Below, one piece after another: positions 24,562 to 33,658 of a stretch of 64,000 bases of DNA; the first letter of the stretch is position 1; each line of letters starts with the position of its first letter. Origin of the DNA: Flavobacterium hydrophilum (GTDB lineage: Bacteria > Bacteroidota > Bacteroidia > Flavobacteriales > Flavobacteriaceae); contig NZ_QJHL01000001.1 in NCBI RefSeq assembly GCF_003202405.1, forward strand, positions 1,798,001-1,862,000, read 5' to 3'. The translations under genes were made by a program, and so were the position numbers. The notes under the pieces were generated by a model. That model was not told the origin of the DNA. It saw nothing but the letters and a program-made list of their open reading frames with translations, and searched no databases.

Positions 24562-25827
24562 ATGAAAAAGGAATTACTGTTACTCGTATTTTTTACTTTC
24601 ACGATACTGGTTAAAGCACAGAATACCAAAGGTATTAGTGGTGATACCAATTGGTTGAACAGATGGACAAATTTCAATCCCAAAACTACCAGTTATAACG
24701 ATGGCTCCATAATAATAAATGGTATGATTACTTCGGACACGGAATTAAAAAAAGAAACTGTTTATGTGTTAGTTGGTACAGTTTATGTCGCTCCAAATGT
24801 AACTCTGACAATTCAGGCAGGCACACTGATAAGATGTGATACTCATGTTTTGACCCAACTGGTAATTACAAAAGGCGCCAAAATCATAGCAGAGGGTACA
24901 GAAACTGACCCGATTGTTTTCACATCAAATAAAAGCTCTGGAGACAGAAACCCTGGGGACTGGGGAGGCATTATTATTTTAGGAGATGCACCGATAAACA
25001 AAACCGGAGGAATTGGTTTTTTAGAATTTGATCTTGATACACAAAAATCACTTTATGGCGGAGAAAACAATGACAGCGATTCTGGCATTTTAAAATATGT
25101 CCGAATTGAATTTTCAGGTAAAAGAACAAGTGCAAATAAACCTATTAATGGATTATCATTAGCTGGCGTTGGGAGTAAAACGAAATTAGAATATATACAG
25201 GTTACTTCATCTGATGAAGATTCCTTTCAGTTCTACGGAGGATACGTAAATACCAGTCATCTGGTATCCTTTAGGTCAGCAGATGATGACTTTGATTTTA
25301 CTCAGGGTGTTCAATGTAATATCTCTAACGCTATTGCAATTAGAAGCCCGTTTTTATCGGATAGCTACGGGTCCCGATGTTTTGAAGTGGAGACTGTCGA
25401 CACAAGAAAAGGAGAGGTTTTAAGCAGTAAAAAAGAAATGACCCGTATAAATGCTACCAATATCACAATGATGCATACTGAAGACATTGGCCCTGAAATT
25501 GAAAGTCTTAAACACGAAGCAATATTAATTCAGGAAAACGCCTTTTTAACATTAACTAATTCAGTAATATCAGGATTTAGTCACCTTATTATATTTGCAG
25601 ATGGAGTTCCAATTTCTAATGAATATTTAGATCAGATAGTTTTAAAAGATTTACTCATAAATGACACCAAAATTATTGGAATAACTAAAAATAAAGATTT
25701 CAATTTCCTTATCAGTAATTGGTATCAAAGTAATCAATTTGGTATAGATTTTATAAAAGTTAAAAATGATTTGCTATTTGCCAGCACATCGATGAAAAGA
25801 AAACCGGATTTTAGGATTAAAAACTAA
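24562..25827 (+). CDS. Predicted exported beta-helix protein
   Basis: A 421-residue exported protein with a signal peptide (MKKELLLLVFFTFTILVKAQ) but no lipobox cysteine. The mature part is repetitive beta strand: VTLTIQAGTLIRCD, DWGGIIILGDAPIN, LKYVRIEFSGKR, LSLAGVGSKTKLEYIQVTSSDEDSFQFYGGYVNTSHLV. It is clearly a paralogue of the lipoprotein at 11045-12388. The C-terminal 60 residues differ and carry no T9SS sorting motif. No TonB receptor is adjacent, so this copy works alone or with a partner elsewhere. It is followed by a strong terminator at 25911-25943. Confidence 0.78.
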   Translation: MKKELLLLVFFTFTILVKAQNTKGISGDTNWLNRWTNFNPKTTSYNDGSIIINGMITSDTELKKETVYVLVGTVYVAPNVTLTIQAGTLIRCDTHVLTQLVITKGAKIIAEGTETDPIVFTSNKSSGDRNPGDWGGIIILGDAPINKTGGIGFLEFDLDTQKSLYGGENNDSDSGILKYVRIEFSGKRTSANKPINGLSLAGVGSKTKLEYIQVTSSDEDSFQFYGGYVNTSHLVSFRSADDDFDFTQGVQCNISNAIAIRSPFLSDSYGSRCFEVETVDTRKGEVLSSKKEMTRINATNITMMHTEDIGPEIESLKHEAILIQENAFLTLTNSVISGFSHLIIFADGVPISNEYLDQIVLKDLLINDTKIIGITKNKDFNFLISNWYQSNQFGIDFIKVKNDLLFASTSMKRKPDFRIKN

Positions 25828-25910
25828 ACTGTCCAATTATTTGGATTTGAAAGAATTTTGATTTTATGTTATCAAAAGAATCGTTTAGATTATCCTCTAA
25901 TCATATCAAA

Positions 25911-25943
25911 AAAAACAGTAATCTGAACGATTACTGTTTTTTA
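25911..25943 (+). terminator. Perfect 14-bp terminator hairpin
   Basis: AAAAAACAGTAATC (25911-25924) pairs exactly with GATTACTGTTTTTT (25930-25943) across a TGAAC loop. It can serve the plus gene ending at 25827 and the convergent minus gene ending at 26035. Confidence 0.85.
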
Positions 25944-26034
25944 TTTTTAAGATAATCCTAAATTATTATCTACAATACTTTTTACTAATTTGGATGATTC
26001 TTTTATCTATCTATTATTTAAAAATAAGTTGATT

Positions 26035-27111
26035 TTAATGGATGTTTTTTGCTCTTTTTGCAGAATCAGCAATATAGGAAAGCAACCATGCCATTTGTCC
26101 CTGCTTTGTGAAATAGATTTTTTTAGATTTTGCATCGGGTATTTTTTCTAATAAAGTCAGTAATAGTGAATTTGTTGCAATTAGGTGCTTTTGGGAATAG
26201 GTTTTCAATACTTTCTCAACATCCTTATTTTGTGATGCTAACGCTTCAAATTTTGCATAATCAGTCTTTATCATTGTATCGTAAGCCTGAACATCCTTAA
26301 TCTCAAATGGACTAAAATTAGCTACTGCACCGTTTCCTTTATAAAGTGTGTAAAATGCCCAAACTGATCCTCCGGACATGTATATTTTTTCTTTGCTAAA
26401 AATTTGCGGGCTTTGCAGATATAATAAATCTATTTTTTCTCTTAATTCAGGCATCTCTTTAGACAATAATTCATTAAATTCAGTAATCGAATCGGCTTTG
26501 CCTTTTTTGTTTATTCCCTCTGTAAAAGTTACAGTTCCTAAATCTAATGTTATGGGATAAAATTTCAAAATATCTTCATCATCTAATTCCATCACATATC
26601 CTCCCTTAGTATTTCCTCCGCCTATATCAAGAATTAAAGAATCTGAATATTCTTTTGGCGGAATACATCCTTTTAACAATAGCTTCGCTTCTGTTTCAGA
26701 GGAAATTATTGTTACATTAACGTTGGTAAATACATATAATCTTTGAAGTAATATATCTATATTTTTTGCCATTCCAACCCCAGAGGATACTACAATAAAA
26801 ATATTTTTTTCTTCAATTTTGTATTCCTTAAGTAATTTGGTGTAATTTTTCACCACCACATTAAAAGTGGTGTCAATATCATTTGCAGCTAATTTACCAT
26901 CAAGGGCTATCCCCTTTGCAATAGCAACATTTTCTGTCCAAAAATTTACTACTTCGTATTTTCCTTTTTTAATGTTTTGGACGTTTATTACCGACATTTT
27001 TACTCCCTTGCTTCCTATCTCAATTCCGGCATAAAGCTCTTGTGAAATTAAACTCGGAGAAATTAAAAAAATAAAAATAATTATGGCTTTTAGTGCTATA
27101 TATTTTTTCAT
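26035..27111 (-). CDS. Exported Ppx/GppA-like ASKHA-fold protein
   Basis: A 358-residue protein with the actin-like phosphatase/kinase fold seen in exopolyphosphatase and pppGpp phosphatase (Ppx/GppA). The first phosphate motif is YAGIEIGSKGVKMSVI and the second is LILDIGGGNTKGGYVM; a third region is MSGGSVWAFYTLY. Unusually, residues 1-23 (MKKYIALKAIIIFIFLISPSLIS) look like a signal peptide ending before QELYAG, which would place it in the periplasm, where ATP or pppGpp is not expected. It is downstream of an MFS gene on the same strand (85 bp). Full-length relatives are 300-500 residues, so size is normal. Substrate unknown. Confidence 0.68.
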   Translation of the reverse strand: MKKYIALKAIIIFIFLISPSLISQELYAGIEIGSKGVKMSVINVQNIKKGKYEVVNFWTENVAIAKGIALDGKLAANDIDTTFNVVVKNYTKLLKEYKIEEKNIFIVVSSGVGMAKNIDILLQRLYVFTNVNVTIISSETEAKLLLKGCIPPKEYSDSLILDIGGGNTKGGYVMELDDEDILKFYPITLDLGTVTFTEGINKKGKADSITEFNELLSKEMPELREKIDLLYLQSPQIFSKEKIYMSGGSVWAFYTLYKGNGAVANFSPFEIKDVQAYDTMIKTDYAKFEALASQNKDVEKVLKTYSQKHLIATNSLLLTLLEKIPDAKSKKIYFTKQGQMAWLLSYIADSAKRAKNIH

Positions 27112-27196
27112 CTTATATATTTTTTTTGATCGCTATGAGTATTTCATTTTTATTCTGGCATTAAATAAATCAAATTCTTTTGTACCAAAGAAAATA

Positions 27197-28471
27197 TCAT
27201 TTTTTGCTTTTATCAACAAAAATAGATTGGACGATTTTTATTTTAGTTTCAATTTTTTCTTTTTCAACTATTTTTACCAACCAATAACAAAGCGAAATTG
27301 CCAATAAGCCTATTAAACTCATAAATATGAAGTCTGCCCTGTAACTTGCATAGGCAACAATTTCTAAACCTGTCTTAGCGCTTAGAACATGTGCAAGACT
27401 GAAGCTCATTGTAAAAACTGACATGTATCTTCCCTCCTGCTTATTATGTGATCTGGTCATTGCAAATGAATTTGAAAAAGGAAAAGTTAACATTACCCCA
27501 AGTGTCATAAAAAACATCATTAAGTACAATATTCCATACCAATTGTCATTCAATAACAATAGAACATAACTAAGTACCATAAATGATAAACCAACCATGA
27601 TAACATTCAGCTTATTCATTTTCTTTTTTTCTACATAATTAACTATAGGTAATTCAAACAGCAATGTTAGTATACCGCTAAAACTTAAAAGTAAACCACT
27701 GCTTACTTCTGATAAATTAAACTGTTCTTTGTGATACAGGGTTAGTGTAGTAAATACCTGAAAATACATAATGCCTGTTATAAGCGAAACGAACATATGG
27801 GTTAGAAAAGTTTTATCTTTTAATATTGCATATTTATCTACTCCAATGTTATTTGTTTTGAGTTTAAAAGGAAGCTTTCTTTCTTTCACTAAAAGAACAA
27901 AAACTAAAACTGCCAGAATACATGTTGCTGCATCTACATAAAAGAGATATTTATAACCTATTAATATAATTATAACACCACCTAAAGGAGGGCCAAATAA
28001 AAAGCCCAGGCTTGTTGCTGCCCTCACCAAAGCCAACGCCCTTGTTTTGTTTTCTTTTCGGGTATATGTATTTAAAGACACCAACATTGCCGGTCTGAAC
28101 ATATCTGCAATAGTTGTTAATAGCAGAATTGAAATACAAAATCCTTCAAATGATGTTGTATATTGTAGCATAAAGAAGATTAGTCCGCTCCCAAAAAGAC
28201 TGACTATCATTACTTTATAAAATCCAATTTTATCAGATAACACTCCACTTAACCAGGTACCAATAAAAGAACCAACACCAAAACAAACCATAACCCAACC
28301 AATCTGATTATATTCAAAATGCAAATTCTCTCTCATGTATTTTGAGAGAAATGGAATAACCATTGTTCCTGTTCTGTTTATGAAGGTTATTAATGTTAAA
28401 ATCCAAATTTCTTTTGGAAAACCACTATAATTTTCTAAGTAATTTTTTCTTAAGACGCTAATTATTTCCAT
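27197..28471 (-). CDS. MFS transporter
   Basis: A 424-residue major facilitator with about 12 membrane helices. The loop after helix 2 is SGVLSDKIGFYKVM, the usual MFS signature, and the second half repeats a weaker version (ELPIVNYVEKKKMNKLNVI). The N-terminus begins with a cytoplasmic MEIISVLRKNYLENYSGFPKEIW stretch. It is most like DHA1 drug/sugar exporters of Bacteroidota. It lies between the HNH endonuclease gene (88 bp upstream) and the Ppx-like gene on the same strand, so all three may be co-transcribed. Substrate unknown. Confidence 0.87.
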   Translation of the reverse strand: MEIISVLRKNYLENYSGFPKEIWILTLITFINRTGTMVIPFLSKYMRENLHFEYNQIGWVMVCFGVGSFIGTWLSGVLSDKIGFYKVMIVSLFGSGLIFFMLQYTTSFEGFCISILLLTTIADMFRPAMLVSLNTYTRKENKTRALALVRAATSLGFLFGPPLGGVIIILIGYKYLFYVDAATCILAVLVFVLLVKERKLPFKLKTNNIGVDKYAILKDKTFLTHMFVSLITGIMYFQVFTTLTLYHKEQFNLSEVSSGLLLSFSGILTLLFELPIVNYVEKKKMNKLNVIMVGLSFMVLSYVLLLLNDNWYGILYLMMFFMTLGVMLTFPFSNSFAMTRSHNKQEGRYMSVFTMSFSLAHVLSAKTGLEIVAYASYRADFIFMSLIGLLAISLCYWLVKIVEKEKIETKIKIVQSIFVDKSKK

Positions 28472-28559
28472 TTTTTGATGTTTTATATTTTTAATACACT
28501 TTTAAATAAATCAAAAAGACTACTTTTTAAATCGCTATTCGGGTTTATATTTTATAAAA

Positions 28560-29543
28560 TTAATTGGATGAATCCTTGTTGAAAATAATAGTATTTACCA
28601 CTACTTCTTTCATCCATTTAATGGTTTCGATTACTCCCGTTTCTTTACAAATCATATTGCAGTTTTGATGCCCCCAAGCCAAATTATAAGGAGAATGATT
28701 GAATTCTCCGATTTTAAGCTGATTAATATAAAAAAGGTTTATCGGATCAATATCTTTATAGGCATCTGATTTCTCGTCAGATTCAAAGAAGTTAAGAAGA
28801 AAAGCTTCTGCGCTTATTTTTTTTAAACAAAGGGGACAAATTGTATTTTTAGCATTATCAATAATTCGAGTCTTGTAAAGTCGATCAGTATTAGATAATT
28901 TTTGATTATTACAAGTGTTGCTTATAACTGTCATTCGATTTTCAATCTCATTTTCAGTCATTCCGGCACTAAGTGCTACTTCTTTGGAATTATAACAAAG
29001 CCAAAATAAATATTCTAATTGTAAATGACAGGATTTTATCGTTAAAAGAGAGGCATATTCAGCAACTCTGATTCCGGCACCTTTACATTTGCTTGTATTA
29101 AACCCAAGAATAATCTTTTCTTCGTTTTTGAAAGGTGACGATAATATTCTTGCAACAAAATGACCGTCTATAGGAGATGCTCTTTTTTCGGCTACAGTAA
29201 GCTTATTTTTGTAAGGATTGAATTCATTCCATTGTGCCCATGTCTCATAAAACAAGATGGCATTGACGCCAAGTTTTAACTTATTGGTTTTCATCACAAT
29301 TGGCGTTTCAGGATTTGTGTAATAATCTTCAGGACTAATTATAACGATAAAACCACTTTCAAACCTATTCGAAGCGAAAACGGAAATATCAAACAGATTA
29401 ATTGATTCAAATGGTATTAAAACAGTACCATTTCTGTTTGCTCTGTTTTGAAAAATCACATCATCATTCGCGCTTCTGGTTTGTCCGGTTTTGTAAATTT
29501 TACTTTGCAGTAAACGAGGTAGTTTGGGTAGTCGTTTTGCCAT
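28560..29543 (-). CDS. HNH-type endonuclease resembling BstXI family
   Basis: A 327-residue cytoplasmic protein. The N-terminal block (LPRLLQSKIYKTGQTRSANDDVIFQNRANRNGTVLIPFE) resembles the start of BstXI-type type II restriction endonucleases as I remember them. The C-terminal part has a beta-beta-alpha-metal (HNH) nuclease arrangement: CPLC at about 235-238, then FNHSPYNLAWGHQNCN at about 282-297, so two Cys pairs hold a zinc and a histidine is the likely catalytic base. No methyltransferase is within the window, which is unusual for a restriction enzyme. Downstream are MFS and Ppx-like genes on the same strand. Family placement is by motif memory only. Confidence 0.6.
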   Translation of the reverse strand: MAKRLPKLPRLLQSKIYKTGQTRSANDDVIFQNRANRNGTVLIPFESINLFDISVFASNRFESGFIVIISPEDYYTNPETPIVMKTNKLKLGVNAILFYETWAQWNEFNPYKNKLTVAEKRASPIDGHFVARILSSPFKNEEKIILGFNTSKCKGAGIRVAEYASLLTIKSCHLQLEYLFWLCYNSKEVALSAGMTENEIENRMTVISNTCNNQKLSNTDRLYKTRIIDNAKNTICPLCLKKISAEAFLLNFFESDEKSDAYKDIDPINLFYINQLKIGEFNHSPYNLAWGHQNCNMICKETGVIETIKWMKEVVVNTIIFNKDSSN

Positions 29544-30081
29544 ATTTCATTGTAGGTTGATTATTTATTATAAACGCAGATATAAAAAATACAATAACAA
29601 AAACTATTGTAAAAAATAAATCCATAATCTGATGGTTTAGCAATTTTAATACAGTAAGATTAAATCATAGGCATGTGAATTTGTTAAATTGAGTAATGAT
29701 ATCAAATTGAGGAACTAAAAAACAATTATAAATATCCTAAGTTTTTTTTTACAATAATAAACAATTATTATTGTAATTGTGGAACTTTTTTTTCAAAATT
29801 AAATTACTATTTATTTTTCCCACGAACAACTTATCTAAACAAATAAGATATATTTTAAATTATAACCAAAATAAAACAACAATAATTATTAAAAATTAAT
29901 TTTTACATATACAAATAACTTTTCATTAACAAATACCTAAATTATTAAATATTCTAATTAATTAAACATTTGTTAAAATAAAATAGTTAATTCATATCAA
30001 AAAGATGCCGTATTTTGCTTTTAAAAAGAATTCTGAAATATTGTGAAATTTAATATTGAAAAACGAATCAATAAACCGCTA
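29544..30081. other. AT-rich intergenic region with TACAATA palindromes
   Basis: No gene seen. TACAATA (29590-29596)/TATTGTA (29605-29611) lies about 50 bp upstream of the endonuclease start. A longer, perfect one is ACAATAATAA (29751-29760)/TTATTATTGT (29765-29774), extendable to 12 bp. Both contain the same half-site (TACAATA), and might be operator sites of a controller protein. The rest is poly-A/T spacer. Confidence 0.5.
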
Positions 30082-30828
30082 TCATTGACATATATAGATA
30101 TTGTTTATCTTATCATACTTTGAATTATTGCACCATTTGTCAAATCGGATAATATATGAAGTGTTGTTTATTTGTTCTTTAACATCAAACAAAGCACTTA
30201 CAGCATTTTCATAGGTTAAGTATTTTCCAATACATGTTCTGTAGGAATTTTGACGATACCAAATGTCAACATTTTTAAATCCTTTATTTAGAGATTTTGC
30301 CTGTTCAAATTTTGCACCTTTTAAATTTGCATCTCCACCTGCCACAATTGTCCAGTAAAAAGTGTCATCGGTTTTTATTATTGTATCGGTTTTTATTTGT
30401 TGCTTTTTTAGTTGTTTTAGTTGCTCAAAAGTATTTTCAACTTTTAGTTTGTCGGCAATAAATCTTTTCCTTCTAAAACTTAGAATTTTAGCAGAATCCA
30501 GTGAGAGTAAGCCATTATCCTGAAACACAAGCAGCATATCAGAGAACTCTTCATAATTTTTTGCTTCTGTTGCCTTTAATAAAAGAGTTGACTGAAATTT
30601 TTTATCTTCCAATTCTGTAATAGCTTTATTGTCATAATACTTTAAAACAATTCCAGTGATCAAAGTTATAAGTCCTCCTACAATTGAAATGACCACAGGA
30701 GTGAAAATTGTTTTACTTCTTTGTTCCTGAATTTTCAAATCAAGTTCCTTTTTTTTGAGTTCAAGTTCTTCAATTTGAACTTGGTGTTCTAACTCAAATC
30801 GCTTAATATCAAGTTCATCTTTTGTCAT
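30082..30828 (-). CDS. Membrane protein, coiled coil plus SPOR-like domain
   Basis: A 248-residue protein. Residues about 1-40 are a charged coiled coil (ELDIKRFELEHQVQIEELELKKKELDLKIQ), 41-65 one transmembrane helix (IFTPVVISIVGGLITLITGIVLKYY), 75-145 helical and charged, and 152-230 look like a SPOR-type fold (FYWTIVAGGDANLKGAKFEQAKSL ... IGKYLTYENAVSALFDVKEQINNTSYIIRF), a motif that binds denuded peptidoglycan glycan strands. A clear signal sequence is absent, so the short N-terminal coiled coil is probably cytoplasmic and the SPOR-like part periplasmic. I do not recognise the exact family. It stands alone on the minus strand. Confidence 0.6.
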   Translation of the reverse strand: MTKDELDIKRFELEHQVQIEELELKKKELDLKIQEQRSKTIFTPVVISIVGGLITLITGIVLKYYDNKAITELEDKKFQSTLLLKATEAKNYEEFSDMLLVFQDNGLLSLDSAKILSFRRKRFIADKLKVENTFEQLKQLKKQQIKTDTIIKTDDTFYWTIVAGGDANLKGAKFEQAKSLNKGFKNVDIWYRQNSYRTCIGKYLTYENAVSALFDVKEQINNTSYIIRFDKWCNNSKYDKINNIYICQ

Positions 30829-31386
30829 TTTATTAGTTTATTAGTTGTTAAAAAACAATTTCATTTTACAAAGTTCAGGGTTAACAGTATCACCCAGGCC
30901 TTGCCCATAATTTGCTCATACACAAAATAAACATTCAACAATCTATTCAATTTTAGAATGTTTGCTACATTTTATACCTTCTCAAAAATAACTAAGGTAG
31001 TTTTCACATCAATAAGGGTTTATACCTGTTTTTCCATACATAATAAAAATTAATATTAAAGATGATAATTAAAGAGAAAAATATTTATTTTCAAACACAA
31101 ATCATAATGTTTTAATGAACTAAACCAAGCCACACTATCAAATAAAAAGTCCAAAATCAGGCATATTCGCACAGTATTTGTTGCCTGCAAACGGTAACCA
31201 ATTTGATATATATTACGGCCTAATGGCATCAGTCAAATACAATATCAAACCTAAAATATAACTATACCAATTAACGCAAAGCAATCAGCATAGTCATAAA
31301 AAAATATATTTTCAACATACAATTCTTAAATACGTACGAATTAAAAAAATATATTTTTTAATTTTAGTTATCAGAAGGCAGCTAAT
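30829..31386. other. Intergenic region, no gene seen
   Basis: These 558 bases separate the SPOR-like gene from the divergent Crp/Fnr gene. A near-palindromic AATTAAAAAA/TTTTTTAATT stretch occupies 31339-31363, just upstream of the crp-like start. No coding frame or RNA gene was recognised. Confidence 0.5.
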
Positions 31387-31977
31387 ATGGAATCAAACAA
31401 TAAGATTTTTTTAGAGTCGGTTAAGAAACTTTGTCCTCAGGTAAGTGATGATGAACTTTCTCAGTTTGCTTCAAAATTAAGTTTTGAAGAGCTCAATAAA
31501 AAAGACTTTTTTCTTCAGTGTGAAAAAGTCCAAAAATCAATAGGTTTTATCGCAGAAGGTCTGGTTCGTTCTTCTTTTACAGACAAAAACGGAAATGAAA
31601 TCACAGTTGGTTTTTATGCTGAAGGTGATTATGCTACACATTATGCTTCTTTTTTGGTACAACAGCCCAGTAAATATTCTATTCAGTGTCTTGAACCTAC
31701 TACGATGGTTTGTCTTTCTTATGCTGATTTGCAATGGATATATAAAAACTTGCCGGGCTTTGAAAAATATGGACGATTAGTTGCCGAAGAAATTCTAAAA
31801 CGTCAACAGGCTCGTATTGAAAGTTTTATATTTCAAACTGCCGAAGAGCGTTATCTTGATTTTATTAAAAGTCATTCAGATCTATTTAACCGAATATCCG
31901 TTTCACAACTCTGTAGTTTTTTAGGCATCGAAAGACAATCATTAACCAGAATTCGCCAGAAACTAGCTCATAAATAA
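31387..31977 (+). CDS. Crp/Fnr-family transcriptional regulator
   Basis: A 196-residue Crp/Fnr regulator. The N-terminal cyclic-nucleotide-binding-like domain covers about 15-130 (FLQCEKVQKSIGFIAEGLVRSSFTDKNGNEITVGFYAEGDYATHYASFL), followed by a dimer helix and a short C-terminal HTH at about 160-196 (ISVSQLCSFLGIERQSLTRIRQKLA). It belongs to the Bacteroidota group that is smaller than E. coli CRP. The next gene, an NAD(P)H oxidoreductase, is preceded by a perfect palindrome, so it is a likely target. There are no Fnr-type iron-sulphur cysteines (one Cys at about 15 only). Confidence 0.9.
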   Translation: MESNNKIFLESVKKLCPQVSDDELSQFASKLSFEELNKKDFFLQCEKVQKSIGFIAEGLVRSSFTDKNGNEITVGFYAEGDYATHYASFLVQQPSKYSIQCLEPTTMVCLSYADLQWIYKNLPGFEKYGRLVAEEILKRQQARIESFIFQTAEERYLDFIKSHSDLFNRISVSQLCSFLGIERQSLTRIRQKLAHK

Positions 31978-31982
31978 AATTT

Positions 31983-31998
31983 TGACACATTTGTGTCA
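31983..31998. promoter_or_regulatory. Palindrome TGACACA-N2-TGTGTCA
   Basis: An exact 7+7 inverted repeat 6 bp after the crp-like stop. A weak -7 match (AATCTTTG, 32021-32028) would put its centre about 42 bp before the transcription start, the class II activator position of Crp/Fnr proteins. Candidate operator of the upstream regulator. Confidence 0.6.
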
Positions 31999-32053
31999 GG
32001 AACAGCCTTCCTTTATTTAAAATCTTTGCAGTGTAAAATTAAAACATATTGCA

Positions 32054-32641
32054 ATGAAAACGAATATCTTATTACTACTAGGACATCCTTCTGAAAATTC
32101 TTTTTGTAATGCATTGTTAGACGCTTACAGAAAAGGAGTTGAAACTACAGGAGCAAACTGCAAAACATTATACATCTCTAAACTGGATTTTAATGTAAAT
32201 CTTGCCGACGGATATAAAACAGAACAAACTTTACCTCTCGAAGAAGATTTAATTCATTCTCAGGAATTGATCTCATGGGCAGACCATATCGTTTTGGCTT
32301 ATCCTAATTGGTGGGGATTCATGCCCGCTATCACTAAAGGATTTATAGACAGAATCTTTATGCCTGGTTTTGCATTCAGACATCATTCTGGAAAAATTTT
32401 CCCTGAAAAACTTTTAAAAGGAAAAAGTTTAAGACTGCTCATCACTATGGATACTCCAAAATGGTGGTTTTATCTGATCTATCGTGCCTCTCAATATCAA
32501 ATCCTTAAAGACATTATATTCGGTTACGTAGGATTTGACCCAATCCGCTTTTCAACATTTGGCTGCATGAGAAAATCAACTGAAAAACTAAGAAATAAAT
32601 GGTTGAAAAAAACAGAAGAATTAGGAAAACAACTTAAATAA
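32054..32641 (+). CDS. NAD(P)H-dependent flavin oxidoreductase (NQO1-like)
   Basis: A 195-residue flavodoxin-fold NAD(P)H:quinone oxidoreductase. Motifs: GHPSENSFCNALLDAYRKG (phosphate-binding loop), ADHIVLAYPNWWGFMPAITKGFIDRIFMPGFAF (the conserved P-WW-P block of NQO1/KefF-like enzymes) and TMDTPKWWFYL. Uses FMN or FAD and two-electron transfer to quinones, protecting against redox cycling. It is likely the first gene of an operon with a 2TM protein, an ABM-domain protein and a DJ-1-like protein. A palindrome just upstream suggests regulation by the Crp/Fnr gene product. Confidence 0.9.
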   Translation: MKTNILLLLGHPSENSFCNALLDAYRKGVETTGANCKTLYISKLDFNVNLADGYKTEQTLPLEEDLIHSQELISWADHIVLAYPNWWGFMPAITKGFIDRIFMPGFAFRHHSGKIFPEKLLKGKSLRLLITMDTPKWWFYLIYRASQYQILKDIIFGYVGFDPIRFSTFGCMRKSTEKLRNKWLKKTEELGKQLK

Positions 32642-32665
32642 TTATCAATTAATAAAATCAACATT

Positions 32666-32887
32666 ATGAAAAATTTAGCAAATGATTACACAGTTAATCA
32701 CAATCCGGCAAAAGGTTTTAGAATTCACTTATTAGTATTTGTATTCACTATTCCGGCAATTTGGATAATATGGTTCTTTACAGACAGAACTTATCCCTGG
32801 CCAGCATGGCAGACTACGGTGTGGGCAATAGGTTTACTTTTTCATTATTTGGGAATTTTTGTATTCAAAAAAACAAATAAAAATTAA
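32666..32887 (+). CDS. Small 2TM-domain membrane protein
   Basis: A 73-residue membrane protein with two hydrophobic segments (about 18-38 LLVFVFTIPAIWIIWFF and 50-67 TVWAIGLLFHYLGIFVF), typical of small 2TM-domain proteins common in Bacteroidota. It lies 24 bp after the oxidoreductase stop and 5 bp before the next gene. Function unknown; often seen beside sensors or redox enzymes. Confidence 0.75.
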   Translation: MKNLANDYTVNHNPAKGFRIHLLVFVFTIPAIWIIWFFTDRTYPWPAWQTTVWAIGLLFHYLGIFVFKKTNKN

Positions 32888-32892
32888 AAGTT

Positions 32893-33615
32893 ATGACAAC
32901 AAGAAATTTAATAGGTTTTGCAGCTTTGATTCTATTCACGAGCTCATTGGCGACATCTCAAAATAAAACACCTGTTTCCAGGATTACATGTTACGAAGTC
33001 AAAAAAGAGGATCAGGAGAATTTCAAAAAAGCCATAAGTAATTATGTTTTAAAATCTCTTTCAGATGAAAATAACATTATGTCTGAAGCTTATTTTGAAC
33101 AGGAAAATCAAAATGTAATCTGGTTATTCGAACGTTGGAAAAATCAAACCGCGTTCGAAAAACTCAGAAAGAATCCATTATCAAAAATGATAAAAGCTTT
33201 AGCAAAAACGTCATTGATAAGGCCTGAAAAAGTAATTGATATCAACGATTTAGAACCTCTTTCTAAAGAACAATGGCGTAAAACCAGTAAGAAAAAAGAG
33301 CATCAGTTAACGATTATGCTTTTTATAGATGCAAAGGCCGGAACCGAAGAAAGTTTCAAAACGATTTATCATAAAGCGATGCCGGAATTTAGAAGTGAAT
33401 CCGGAGTAGTTACCTATCAATTATCACAGTTTGTTGATGATAAAACACAGTTTGTGACTTTTGAAAAATTCAGAAGTAACGATGCTTTTCAATATCATCT
33501 CCATTTTCCGCCCATTCAGCCCGTGCTTGATTACTTAAATACAAGTATAAAAAAGCCACCGTTTCAAGATGCAATCCACAACTTAATCGAATTTTCGCCG
33601 CTTTTTCGTGAATGA
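32893..33615 (+). CDS. Exported protein with two ABM domains
   Basis: A 240-residue exported protein (signal MTTRNLIGFAALILFTSSLATSQ) with two antibiotic-biosynthesis-monooxygenase (ABM) dimeric alpha-beta-barrel units: about 30-120 (SRITCYEVKKEDQENFKKAIS, NVIWLFERWKNQTAFEKLRKNP) and about 140-235 (TIMLFIDAKAGTEESFKTIYHKAMP, QFVTFEKFRSNDAFQYHLHFP). Small quinol- or haem-oxidising enzymes use this fold. It is 5 bp after the 2TM gene and 43 bp before the DJ-1-like gene. Catalytic substrate is unknown. Confidence 0.82.
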   Translation: MTTRNLIGFAALILFTSSLATSQNKTPVSRITCYEVKKEDQENFKKAISNYVLKSLSDENNIMSEAYFEQENQNVIWLFERWKNQTAFEKLRKNPLSKMIKALAKTSLIRPEKVIDINDLEPLSKEQWRKTSKKKEHQLTIMLFIDAKAGTEESFKTIYHKAMPEFRSESGVVTYQLSQFVDDKTQFVTFEKFRSNDAFQYHLHFPPIQPVLDYLNTSIKKPPFQDAIHNLIEFSPLFRE

Positions 33616-33658
33616 AAAAATTAGTAAAAATAATTAGTATCAATTAAAAATTTTAAAA

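Noticed and set aside
29741..29776. Inverted repeat ACAATAATAA/TTATTATTGT as a terminator
   Set aside because: The T-run precedes the hairpin on the plus strand, so neither strand has a proper terminator; kept instead as a possible operator-like palindrome.
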